Source: UPXZ01 sp047974405 (GTDB lineage Bacteria > Bacteroidota > Bacteroidia > Bacteroidales > Paludibacteraceae). Taken from it: a DNA stretch of 64,000 nt. Shown one piece after another: positions 38,469-46,650 of the stretch. Position numbers and translations under genes: made by a program. The DNA lies in assembly GCA_047974405.1 (NCBI GenBank), contig JBKECI010000053.1:10823-74822 (forward strand), given 5' to 3'. The notes under the pieces were generated by a model that did not search any database, had not been told where the DNA came from, and saw nothing but the letters and a program-made list of their open reading frames with translations. Every line of letters begins with the position of its first letter. Position 1 is the first letter of the stretch.

Positions 38469-39005
38469 ATGAATATTTGCGTTTTCTGTTCGTCAAGCAA
38501 CAGTATTGACAACAATTACAAAAAATCGGCATTTGCCTTGGGGAAAAGCATTGCCAAAAGAGGAGACACGCTGGTATATGGCGGCGCCACAGGAGGTTTG
38601 ATGGATGCTGTTGCCGAAGGAGCAAAAATAGGCAATGGCAATATTATAGGAGTTATCCCCGAAGCAATCATCCGAAACAATCGCTTAAGCAGTATCCCTA
38701 CAATACTGGTACAAACAGCAAATATGGCAGAGCGCAAAAAGAAAATGCAAGAAATTGCCGATATTTTTATCGTACTGCCGGGAAATTACGGTACATTGGA
38801 CGAAATGTTTAGCGTTGTCGCTTCCGGATTGGTAGGAGAACACAATAAACCTTTGCTATGTGTGAACGAAAATCATTTTTACGAATCGTTGATAGCACAA
38901 ATAGAGTTTATGCAAGTACAATGTTCAACAGCAAAAAAACAAGATTATAAACCAATTTTTGTACAATCTGTCAAAGAGTGCATAAATAAAATCGATAAGA
39001 TATAG
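38469..39005 (+). CDS. LOG family protein (nucleoside monophosphate phosphoribohydrolase)
   Basis: A 178-residue Rossmann-like protein of the TIGR00730/LOG family. The N-terminal V-F-C-S-S-S, the G-G-A-T-G-G-L-M-D-A loop (38-47) and P-G-N-Y-G-T-L-D-E (104-112) match the family signature PGGxGTxxE, with Asn in place of the second Gly. Such enzymes release the base from nucleoside 5'-monophosphates (cytokinin activation in plants and some bacteria). Physiological substrate unknown. It stands about 100 bp downstream of gyrB. Confidence 0.9.
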   Translation: MNICVFCSSSNSIDNNYKKSAFALGKSIAKRGDTLVYGGATGGLMDAVAEGAKIGNGNIIGVIPEAIIRNNRLSSIPTILVQTANMAERKKKMQEIADIFIVLPGNYGTLDEMFSVVASGLVGEHNKPLLCVNENHFYESLIAQIEFMQVQCSTAKKQDYKPIFVQSVKECINKIDKI

Positions 39006-39086
39006 TTAAGCAATTCATTGTCAGAACATTCAAATAAGCTCTTATTCATAGTATTGAGGGTACAAAACAGCAATCTGTAAATCGAA

Positions 39087-40409
39087 ATGAATCTATTTTG
39101 GAAAAAATTATTTGGGAACGTACTTTCTACCGCAAAATACGAAAATAATGAGAAAAATCTCGTACGCGATATGAAACGCTACGACGAAATCGAAAAATCG
39201 GTGGAATTGGGAGAATACCGCAAACTATTTCACGAAGTAAAATCTGCCGACTTTAAGGAGAAGAAGAAAACTCTCCAAAATCGAAAATACAAAGATACAG
39301 AACAATACCGCATAAGCAAAAAACTTCATAAACTACACGCCGATACAAAGCTCAAAATGTATTTTGAAACACTTCGCTCCGATAGTTTGAGACAATATCT
39401 CCAATTTCGATCGACATCCGAATACGAAAATCTGGGCAACAAGCAAAAAGTGTCTCAATCTGTTCAACTGCAGCAGATGAAAGATTTTGAAAATTCGAAA
39501 GAGTATAAAAATTATATCCGCTTTCACAACTCGTATGTGGTAAAAGAATATGAAGAACTGAAAATAAAAACCGCCACTCCGGAGTTCAAAAAAGAAAATG
39601 AGTTTTGGGCTGACGAGCATCGCTGGAAAACAGTACCGGAATACGCCCGAGAACAACGCTACTACGAACTGGCAAAAAACCCCGATATTGTTTTTTATGA
39701 AAACATCAGACCGGAAAAATTTAACCAGCACAGAAAATTAGTAAAAAGTTTTGCCGACAATTTTGACTGGAATACATTGGACAAATCCCATTGGTCGTTT
39801 GGCTTTTATTCGCAAACAAAACCGTTGAAAACGAATTACTCCTTTAGCAATGAACACCAAGCCAATAATAGCGGTAAAAATGTGCAAGTAAAAAATGGAG
39901 TTCTGAACATTATTACCCAGTATGAAAAGACAAAAGCAACAGCGTGGGATGAATCGAAAGGATTTGTAGAAAAGGAATTTGACTACACTTCGGATGTGAT
40001 ACAAACATCTTTGGAGTTTAGACAAAAGTATGGACTTTTCAGAGCTAAAATTCGTTGTACCGGAAACATACATCATGCTTTTTGGCTGAGTGGAGCAAAC
40101 AAACTACCTCATACCAACATATTTCATTACAACGGAAAAGAAATCACTATGGGCAATGCACATCCCAATGTGATGGACGAGGTAAAAATCACAGGAATTC
40201 CCCACAGTCAGTTTTATATATACAGTTTGATTTGGACACCCAGAGAGCTGATTTGGTTTATCAACGATTTTGAAGTATATCGTACCACCTCCAATGTGCC
40301 ACAGGAGGCAATGTATCTCGGATTCAACTCGTTTATACCGCATAAGAGTAAACCTGCCAACGGCAATTTGTATGTGGATTGGGTACGGGTATTTGCATTA
40401 GAAAACTAG
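39087..40409 (+). CDS. GH16-fold protein with degenerate catalytic motif and N-terminal EY-type repeats
   Basis: A 440-residue protein without signal peptide or membrane helix, so probably cytoplasmic. Residues about 1-210 are highly charged and helical, with repeated short units built around S/T-x-E-Y/F (for example T-S-E-Y-E-N, S-K-E-Y-K-N, T-P-E-F-K-K, V-P-E-Y-A-R). Residues about 225-440 match a GH16 concanavalin-type sandwich: Y-G-L-F-R-A-K-I, A-F-W-L-S-G, and the end N-L-Y-V-D-W-V-R-V. The catalytic E-x-D-x-x-E is replaced by H342-T-N344-I-F-H347, so hydrolase activity is unlikely; a lectin-like role is suggested. It heads the glycan-biosynthesis locus. Confidence 0.8.
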   Translation: MNLFWKKLFGNVLSTAKYENNEKNLVRDMKRYDEIEKSVELGEYRKLFHEVKSADFKEKKKTLQNRKYKDTEQYRISKKLHKLHADTKLKMYFETLRSDSLRQYLQFRSTSEYENLGNKQKVSQSVQLQQMKDFENSKEYKNYIRFHNSYVVKEYEELKIKTATPEFKKENEFWADEHRWKTVPEYAREQRYYELAKNPDIVFYENIRPEKFNQHRKLVKSFADNFDWNTLDKSHWSFGFYSQTKPLKTNYSFSNEHQANNSGKNVQVKNGVLNIITQYEKTKATAWDESKGFVEKEFDYTSDVIQTSLEFRQKYGLFRAKIRCTGNIHHAFWLSGANKLPHTNIFHYNGKEITMGNAHPNVMDEVKITGIPHSQFYIYSLIWTPRELIWFINDFEVYRTTSNVPQEAMYLGFNSFIPHKSKPANGNLYVDWVRVFALEN

Positions 40410-40429
40410 GTACTTTGACAAACAAGCAT

Positions 40430-40461
40430 AAGACAAACTTAATTTTGAGTTTGTCTTTTTT
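40430..40461 (+). terminator. Terminator after the GH16-fold gene
   Basis: AAGACAAACT and AGTTTGTCTT form a perfect 10-bp stem with an 8-nt loop, followed by a T-run to 40461. It separates the GH16-fold gene from the first Stealth gene. Confidence 0.85.
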
Positions 40462-40506
40462 CGTTATTTCTATTCATAAATTATAAGTATTTGAACATAA
40501 AAATAT

Positions 40507-41520
40507 ATGGTCGAAACAAGTAAGCCTGCTGCAATTGATTTTGTCATAACTTGGGTAGATATGAACGACCCAAAATGGCAGCAAGATTTTGCCAAGTATT
40601 CGGGTAAAATTGACAATTCGAAGAACGAAGTATCCGAAGCGAGATTTAGAGACTACGGTTTTCTGAGATATTGGTTCAGGGGAGTAGAGAAGTTTGCCCC
40701 ATGGGTAAGAAAAATACATTTTGTAACTTGTGGACAAAAACCTGAATGGCTGGACGAAAACAATCCCAAAATAAATTTGGTTAATCATAAAGATTACATT
40801 CCAACCAAATTTTTGCCAAGCTACAATTCGGTTGTAATTGAGCGGTATCTGCATAAAATACCCGGGCTCTCGGAACATTTTGTCTATTTTAACGATGATT
40901 TTTATATCATCAATTCAATTGGCACAGAGCGATTTTTCAAAAATGGTTTGCCTTGTGACATTGCCGTATTTCAGTACAATATTGGCTGGTCTCAATGGTA
41001 CAAACGTATCAAAAACAATATTAGAATCATAAACAAACATTTTGACAAAAAAGAGGTTATGAACCTATTTTACGACAAATGGTTTGAGAAGACTTACGGC
41101 TCCAAAGCTCGCTGGAACTACATTTTGAAACCATACAGCAAGTTCATAACTCTACGTACACCACACAATGCACAACCTTATCTGAAAAGTACTTTTGAAG
41201 AAGTGTGGACGATTGCCGAAAAAGAGTTGACCGAAACATCCTCAAACCGATTTAGGGCATTGAATGACTTGACACCGGAGCTTTTCCGGGCATGGCAAAT
41301 ATGCAAAGGAAATTTTGAACCGTACAACACCTATCAAGACACAAAAATGTTTCCGCTTATAATAAAACCCAAACAGGCGGTAAAAGCAATTTTGGGACAA
41401 AGCTACTCGCTTATTTGTTTGAATGATAATGTTCATATTCAAAACTATACACGGGTAATGGCAGATATCGAAAATGCCTTTGAAACAATATTGCCTCACA
41501 AATCGACAATTGAAATTTAA
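40507..41520 (+). CDS. Stealth-family hexose-1-phosphate transferase
   Basis: A 337-residue Stealth protein with all four conserved regions. CR1 is D-F-V-I-T-W-V-D (11-18); CR2 spans about 46-135 with L-R-Y-W-F-R-G-V-E-K-F-A-P-W, L-P-S-Y-N-S, I-P-G-L-S-E-H-F and the N-D-D metal-binding motif; CR3 around 205-245 has the P-H-N-A-Q-P segment; CR4 is I-C-L-N-D-N near 300. Characterised members (bacterial capsule polymerases, human GNPTAB) transfer a sugar-1-phosphate and create a phosphodiester. It lies directly before the GT2/GT92-like gene and likely acts in the same polysaccharide. Confidence 0.92.
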   Translation: MVETSKPAAIDFVITWVDMNDPKWQQDFAKYSGKIDNSKNEVSEARFRDYGFLRYWFRGVEKFAPWVRKIHFVTCGQKPEWLDENNPKINLVNHKDYIPTKFLPSYNSVVIERYLHKIPGLSEHFVYFNDDFYIINSIGTERFFKNGLPCDIAVFQYNIGWSQWYKRIKNNIRIINKHFDKKEVMNLFYDKWFEKTYGSKARWNYILKPYSKFITLRTPHNAQPYLKSTFEEVWTIAEKELTETSSNRFRALNDLTPELFRAWQICKGNFEPYNTYQDTKMFPLIIKPKQAVKAILGQSYSLICLNDNVHIQNYTRVMADIENAFETILPHKSTIEI

Positions 41521-41538
41521 TTGAACCATATATTATCT

Positions 41539-42435
41539 ATGAGAATCAACGTTACACGTATCAACAAGCTGTTGGCAGAACTTATTGCAGGGCTTATCCC
41601 TAATAAAATGGCAAGAAACAGATGGCGAGGTATTTTACGCTACGGACTTTATCGAGCTGCCAAACTCAAATACAAGGTGAAACAGAATAATACACCATCA
41701 AAGCATTATCTTGCTATTTGCGCCATCGCAAAAAATGAAGGAACGTATTTCAAAGAATGGATAGAATGGCACAAAAAATTGGGAGTTGAAAAATTTTATA
41801 TTTACGACAACGAAAGCACAGACAACACAAGAGAAGTACTTGAACCATACATCAAATCGGGAGTGGTAGAGTACACCTATTTTCCCGGAAAGCGCCAACA
41901 ACTACCGGCATATGACGATTGTCTGGAGAAACACCGTTTCGACGCACGTTGGATTGCCGTCATTGACTTGGACGAATTTATCGTGCCACAAAAAGATGCG
42001 ACAATTACAGGTTTTTTACAGAAGTTTGAAGATTACTCTGCCGTAGAAATCAACTGGTTAGTATATGGAAGTGGAGGCGCCAAAGAGAAAAAGGAAGGGG
42101 CTGTAATGGACAGATTTAAGCATCATTCGCTCCCCAATCACATTTCGAACCGGCATGTAAAGAGCATAGTCAATCCACGTCGTGTCTTTTGCTTTATTGG
42201 CTGTCATGAAGTGGCACGCATATCGGGACATACAGTTGATTCACATGGAGAAACTGTAAAAAAGAATTTTCGCGACCGAGAGCCCCAACAAGATGTAATC
42301 CACATCAACCATTATGCCGTAAAATCTTATGAGGAGTTCTTGGACAAGCGCTCCAGAGGTAGAGCAAGAACTTTGAAGCAGCGAAATTTAGACTATTTCA
42401 ATCAATACGACCTCAACGATATTAAAGAAAATTAA
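41539..42435 (+). CDS. Glycosyltransferase, GT2_4/GT92-like
   Basis: A product of 298 residues from ATG 41539; a TTG at 41521, right after the upstream stop, is a weaker alternative start. The core begins I-C-A-I-A-K-N-E-G-T-Y-F-K-E-W-I-E-W-H, continues with Y-I-Y-D-N-E-S-T-D-N-T and carries the nucleotide-sugar/metal motif D-L-D-E-F-I. These features fit GT-A enzymes of the GT92 or Glyco_tranf_2_4 group. Donor and acceptor unknown. It follows the Stealth gene and ends face to face with the minus-strand part of the locus. Confidence 0.88.
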   Translation: MRINVTRINKLLAELIAGLIPNKMARNRWRGILRYGLYRAAKLKYKVKQNNTPSKHYLAICAIAKNEGTYFKEWIEWHKKLGVEKFYIYDNESTDNTREVLEPYIKSGVVEYTYFPGKRQQLPAYDDCLEKHRFDARWIAVIDLDEFIVPQKDATITGFLQKFEDYSAVEINWLVYGSGGAKEKKEGAVMDRFKHHSLPNHISNRHVKSIVNPRRVFCFIGCHEVARISGHTVDSHGETVKKNFRDREPQQDVIHINHYAVKSYEEFLDKRSRGRARTLKQRNLDYFNQYDLNDIKEN

Positions 42436-42437
42436 AA

Positions 42438-43385
42438 TTATTTTTCAAACTGAGATTTTTGTGGAAAAAGTTTATTCAAAAACACAGTAGCTCTTGCCCT
42501 GTCGCTGTCTTTTGCGTATTGCGTATCATTTATGCAAAAAAATGTTGGAGTGTATTTCTCAAACTCCTTATAATGTTTGTCTTTGTGAATGCAAAGGTGG
42601 AAAGATTCTTTTTTTGAACAATAATGTAGATAACCCCGTTTTTCGGCTAACGACACATACGAATAGAAAATACGTTCTATATCTTTGGGATTACGTAAGC
42701 GATTGAGCCACATCGCTTTCAGCTCATCTTTAAAAATCTGCTCTGTAACCCTTTGACAGTCGCTCTTAAGATAAGCGTCTATGTTGTGGTGCGGAAATTC
42801 GTTGTAATAGACTCCAAATTTTCTTTTTACCAATTCAGAAGCGTTTTTTATCCCTTTGCTGTAATTGTGCAGGGGTTTTTTACGAATTTGCTCCCTCCAA
42901 AACCACCGCAACCGCCTCCAAGGTTTGTGCGTTAAACGGACAATAGGGAATCCTTCTTCGGTAAAGAATGTGTTCGGAAAAACCTCACTATTAATCATCA
43001 TATCGTCATTGGCATATAAAAAATGTTCTGAAAGACCGTCTATTTTATGTAAAAACAATTCCATCACTCCCGAATTGTAGCAAGGCAATATCTCTATAGG
43101 CATAATTTGCTTGTGGTCGATTATTTTAATCTTTGGATTTGTTAAATCCAACCATTCCGGTTTTTGATTATCGGTAATAATGTAAATTTGATTAATCCAT
43201 GGAGCATATTTTTCTATGGATCGAAGACTGAATTTCAATTCATCATTATCCGCATAACGCCCTTTGCAATCGACAGACACGTCTGTTTTCTCGCTTTCAA
43301 CCATTGTATTTTTCACTTTCAGCCATTCAGGGTCGTTCCCATCCACCCAAAGGTAAACCAAATCTATTTTTATGTCATTTTTCAT
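42438..43385 (-). CDS. Second Stealth-family hexose-1-phosphate transferase
   Basis: A 315-residue Stealth protein. CR1 is D-L-V-Y-L-W-V-D-G-N-D-P (8-19); CR2 is about 43-132 with L-K-F-S-L-R-S-I-E-K-Y-A-P-W, L-P-C-Y-N-S-G-V-M-E and the L-Y-A-N-D-D motif; CR3 contains F-P-H-H-N-I-D-A-Y; CR4 is F-F-C-I-N-D-T near 287. It is clearly related to, but diverged from, the Stealth protein encoded at 40507-41520. Its start overlaps the end of the upstream GT gene by 11 bp, which indicates translational coupling. Expected to add a sugar-phosphate to the surface polysaccharide. Confidence 0.92.
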   Translation of the reverse strand: MKNDIKIDLVYLWVDGNDPEWLKVKNTMVESEKTDVSVDCKGRYADNDELKFSLRSIEKYAPWINQIYIITDNQKPEWLDLTNPKIKIIDHKQIMPIEILPCYNSGVMELFLHKIDGLSEHFLYANDDMMINSEVFPNTFFTEEGFPIVRLTHKPWRRLRWFWREQIRKKPLHNYSKGIKNASELVKRKFGVYYNEFPHHNIDAYLKSDCQRVTEQIFKDELKAMWLNRLRNPKDIERIFYSYVSLAEKRGYLHYCSKKESFHLCIHKDKHYKEFEKYTPTFFCINDTQYAKDSDRARATVFLNKLFPQKSQFEK

Positions 43386-44157
43386 ATAGTAGGTTTTGTT
43401 TAATCAACGGAAATTTCTCAAGTATCTTTTCAAGTGCCGCCCTATTCAAATCAATTCCCGATTTGAAATTAACTGTTTTCAACGATAAATTTTTGGGTTT
43501 ATGAAGCCCTTTCGGTTTATTATATCCAAAGGGTACGGGTACTATTTTGATACCGTTTGCCACCGCTGCTGCCCAAAACCAGATATCGTCTGTAGTTGGG
43601 GCAATAACCTTAAACAGTTTCGGGTTGATCATCTCTTCCTTTAACGAATGTGGCGGATACAGCACTCCACCTACTCCGGTTTGAATGTTATCAAATCGTG
43701 AGTAAATTCTTTTTGATAAAAAATGATACCAACGATACTTTTTCCACTGACGGTATGGCGCGTTTATTTTTATCCGTTTGGCGCGGTGGGCAATAATGGC
43801 ATCGGGGATCTGCTTGTGAAGACGGAGCAGACTTTGCAGCATATTTTTGTTGTACCAAGCATCGTCGTCAATGGTAACAATCACAGCATCGGGAAAATCG
43901 CTCAACGCCGGAACCAGTTTTCGGTATGATCGAATGTCATCATCGTAATTTCTAATCTCAAAAATAGGACTGCTATTTGTCAAATTGCGGAGTACTTCGG
44001 GAATCCCCTCTTCTCCAAACTGCGAAACCGTCAGATAAAGTACAATTTTATCGGGAAGTACGGTACCCTGCAATATTGATTGGATGCCTTGAGCAGCATA
44101 GAGAATTGCGGCAGGAAAGGATGTGAGTGATACTATGACTTGTTCCTTCTTTTGCAT
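43375..44157 (-). CDS. GT-A glycosyltransferase (tandem paralogue A)
   Basis: A 260-residue protein with no signal or membrane helix. It begins V-I-V-S-L-T-S-F-P-A-A-I-L-Y-A, has Y-L-T-V-S-Q-F, and the GT-A-type motif T-I-D-D-D (95-99) that would bind metal and nucleotide sugar. The family is found in Bacteroidetes polysaccharide clusters without a defined product. It is 2 bp from its paralogue upstream and overlaps the Stealth gene downstream. Confidence 0.82.
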   Translation of the reverse strand: MQKKEQVIVSLTSFPAAILYAAQGIQSILQGTVLPDKIVLYLTVSQFGEEGIPEVLRNLTNSSPIFEIRNYDDDIRSYRKLVPALSDFPDAVIVTIDDDAWYNKNMLQSLLRLHKQIPDAIIAHRAKRIKINAPYRQWKKYRWYHFLSKRIYSRFDNIQTGVGGVLYPPHSLKEEMINPKLFKVIAPTTDDIWFWAAAVANGIKIVPVPFGYNKPKGLHKPKNLSLKTVNFKSGIDLNRAALEKILEKFPLIKQNLLYEK

Positions 44158-44159
44158 AC

Positions 44160-45014
44160 TTACTTAGTTTTTTGAAATAAAAATCGTTTTATAATCAAAA
44201 AAATATTTGTTCTATTCTCTGTTTCTATTTCATCGTCAATTTTCGCTTTTATTTTTGGATATTTCTCGAAAATTTTCTCAAGAACAATTCTATTTACATC
44301 GTTGTCTATCCTTCCGTTGATGCTAAACAAGCCGATATTTTTTGGCTTATTCAGTTCGTTGAGCTTATATTGACCAAAAGGAACCGGAGCAATTTTGGTG
44401 CCGTTTGACACTGCAGCCACCCAAAACCAAATATCGTCAACGGTAGGAGCCATTTTCATAAATATTTCGGAATCAAGCATTTCTATATCCAGCGAATTAG
44501 GCGGATACAAAACGCCTCCCACCCCTGTTTGTATGTTTGTAAACTTAGGTTTTAGACTTTTCAACAAATAACGATGCTCTTTGTATCGCTTCCACGAGCG
44601 ATAGGGGGCATTGGGCTTAAAGTGCCTTACCCGATGTCCGACAATTGCACTTGGATATTTTTTGTGCATACAAAGTAAGTCCCGCAACATATTTTTACCA
44701 TATAATATATCGTCGTCAATGGTTACTATGATGTCATCAGGAAAATCATTCAACGCCGGAATTAGTTTTGTGTACGAACGGATATTCTCAGGATAAAATC
44801 GCACCTCAAATATCGTATTTTTATTTAATTCTACAAGTTCTTCCGGAATTTTATTTTCGGGAAATTGCGAAACTGTCAGATAAAGTACTACCTTATCGGG
44901 GACTACCGTACCCTGCAATATAGATTTTATGGCTTGAACAGCGTACAAAATGGCAGCAGGGAATGAGGTAAGAGATACTATAATTTGCGGTGGTATTTTT
45001 GAGCTCATATTCAT
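44160..45014 (-). CDS. GT-A glycosyltransferase (tandem paralogue B)
   Basis: A 284-residue protein, colinear over its length with the gene directly downstream: the shared segments I-V-S-L-T-S-F-P-A-A-I-L-Y-A, S-I-L-Q-G-T-V, Y-L-T-V-S-Q-F, I-V-T-I-D-D-D and N-I-Q-T-G-V-G-G-V-L-Y-P-P are near-identical. The Asp motif is at 100-102. This is a clear tandem duplication. The C-terminus has an additional basic tail (about residues 262-284) that could associate with the membrane. A run of eight G lies 28 bp upstream of the start. Confidence 0.82.
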   Translation of the reverse strand: MNMSSKIPPQIIVSLTSFPAAILYAVQAIKSILQGTVVPDKVVLYLTVSQFPENKIPEELVELNKNTIFEVRFYPENIRSYTKLIPALNDFPDDIIVTIDDDILYGKNMLRDLLCMHKKYPSAIVGHRVRHFKPNAPYRSWKRYKEHRYLLKSLKPKFTNIQTGVGGVLYPPNSLDIEMLDSEIFMKMAPTVDDIWFWVAAVSNGTKIAPVPFGQYKLNELNKPKNIGLFSINGRIDNDVNRIVLEKIFEKYPKIKAKIDDEIETENRTNIFLIIKRFLFQKTK

Positions 45015-45120
45015 ACGCTGTGTTATATTCTTATTTCTATTGGGGGGGGTAAAGTCAAATAGTTTTGATTATTCCCTATAACCCTCAAATGCAAACAAAC
45101 GGTTATGTACCCTCCTATCA

Positions 45121-46569
45121 CTATTTTTCAGACTTAACTCGATTGTCAAAATTAAATACTATTTTTCGATTTGGGTCTGTACTAAACAGGAAATTAAAAA
45201 TAAGCACAAAACCAAATGTGCCACTTATAAAAATTAAAGGCATTTCAATACTCATCAAAAAGAGAAAAATAATGGTATTGACAAATATCAACCAATTTTG
45301 ATGTTTGATGCCGTAATACAATAGAAGACCAATAATAAACAAAACAATTGCTAAACCAATGACACCGGATTGCATCCAGTCTCCAATAATTTGATTGTGT
45401 GGATGAATGGATCTAAAATCACTATTTTTACCTATATTTAATGAGTTATAAATAGGATTATCTATGTTGATATATTTTGTCATCCCTCCCAACCCTGTTC
45501 CAAACCAAGTATTTTCTTTTATGGACTGAGCTGCTGCTTTGTAATGGCAGTTTCTTACCGGGTCGGAAATAAACCCTACAACTTTGTCGAAGAAAAAACA
45601 GATCGCAAAAACACCTGATGTGAAAAACACAATGCTACTTGCAATCAATGTGTTTTTGTTTTTTCGTAAACTGTATATAACACCCAATACATTTACTACC
45701 ATCCACATAACTGCCATATAGCGGGATGCTGTGATAATGGTAAGTATCAAAGAAACCACCAACAAAAATCCAAACTCGACGTATCGGATATTATTTTCTA
45801 CGTTTTTTTTAGAAATATAGTACCACCCAAAAGCTAAAGAGATCAACAGATTCAGTCCGTTATAAGTTGGGTGGGTAGCAGGAGACCAAGCATATACTAC
45901 TTGATAAGATTCAAAAGTTTTGACATCATATTTGTCCATCAAAAAACTTTGGCATAGAGGAAAATTCAAAAATCTGCTTTCGAGTACCCAACTACAGATA
46001 GAAATTGTAGCAAACAATATGGAAAAACGAAAATATACCAGCGCAACAGTGTCAAAGTCCTGTTTGTTTAGTTTGAAAAAACAAAAAAGTATCGGTATAA
46101 ATGCTATGGGAGAAATTTCATTACGCCAAAGCATAATTCCGTCTTTCAAATTATTTGTCCACAAAAGACTCAGCGTTGTTATTCCGAAATATAAAAGCAG
46201 GAAAACTTGAAATATCTGCGGGCGGTATATTTTTTTTTCGTAAAGAAAATATACCAAAACGGCTATCACAAACACTATTGTAAACTGAAAAGAGAGCAAT
46301 GTTCGGAAATTAATTGCCGCCAAATACAATACAAGTCCCGATAGTAATACCTTTTTTTGAAACGATTGTTTTCTCCAATATCCAAAAAACGACAATAAAA
46401 GCAGAGGCAAAGCGACAATCGCATATAAAAACAGACTGTAATAAAAATTTTTATAGTTGTTGAAACTAATAACATCAAATTCGGTTTGTTTCGAAAGTAG
46501 CAGTGAAACAATGACAAAACTCATCAATGCGGGTAAAATTGTCCAATACTCTTTTTTCTTGCTCAGCAT
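45121..46569 (-). CDS. O-antigen ligase/polymerase family membrane protein (Wzy_C type)
   Basis: A 482-residue protein with about 11-12 membrane helices. The large periplasmic loop (about 325-400) contains N-T-W-F-G-T-G-L-G-G and H-P-H-N-Q, the typical ligase/polymerase signature, followed by G-D-W-M-Q-S-G-V-I-G-L. It either joins finished polysaccharide to lipid A-core (WaaL) or polymerises repeat units (Wzy); sequence alone does not decide. In T9SS bacteria WaaL-type enzymes attach A-LPS. It heads the minus-strand half of the glycan locus. Confidence 0.85.
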   Translation of the reverse strand: MLSKKKEYWTILPALMSFVIVSLLLSKQTEFDVISFNNYKNFYYSLFLYAIVALPLLLLSFFGYWRKQSFQKKVLLSGLVLYLAAINFRTLLSFQFTIVFVIAVLVYFLYEKKIYRPQIFQVFLLLYFGITTLSLLWTNNLKDGIMLWRNEISPIAFIPILFCFFKLNKQDFDTVALVYFRFSILFATISICSWVLESRFLNFPLCQSFLMDKYDVKTFESYQVVYAWSPATHPTYNGLNLLISLAFGWYYISKKNVENNIRYVEFGFLLVVSLILTIITASRYMAVMWMVVNVLGVIYSLRKNKNTLIASSIVFFTSGVFAICFFFDKVVGFISDPVRNCHYKAAAQSIKENTWFGTGLGGMTKYINIDNPIYNSLNIGKNSDFRSIHPHNQIIGDWMQSGVIGLAIVLFIIGLLLYYGIKHQNWLIFVNTIIFLFLMSIEMPLIFISGTFGFVLIFNFLFSTDPNRKIVFNFDNRVKSEK

Positions 46570-46650
46570 AAATTTTTGCTCAGTAATAAGGTGTGATTAT
46601 ATTTTTGATTCATAATGTATTTCGATTTGGTATTTTAAAATTACTTCTCG

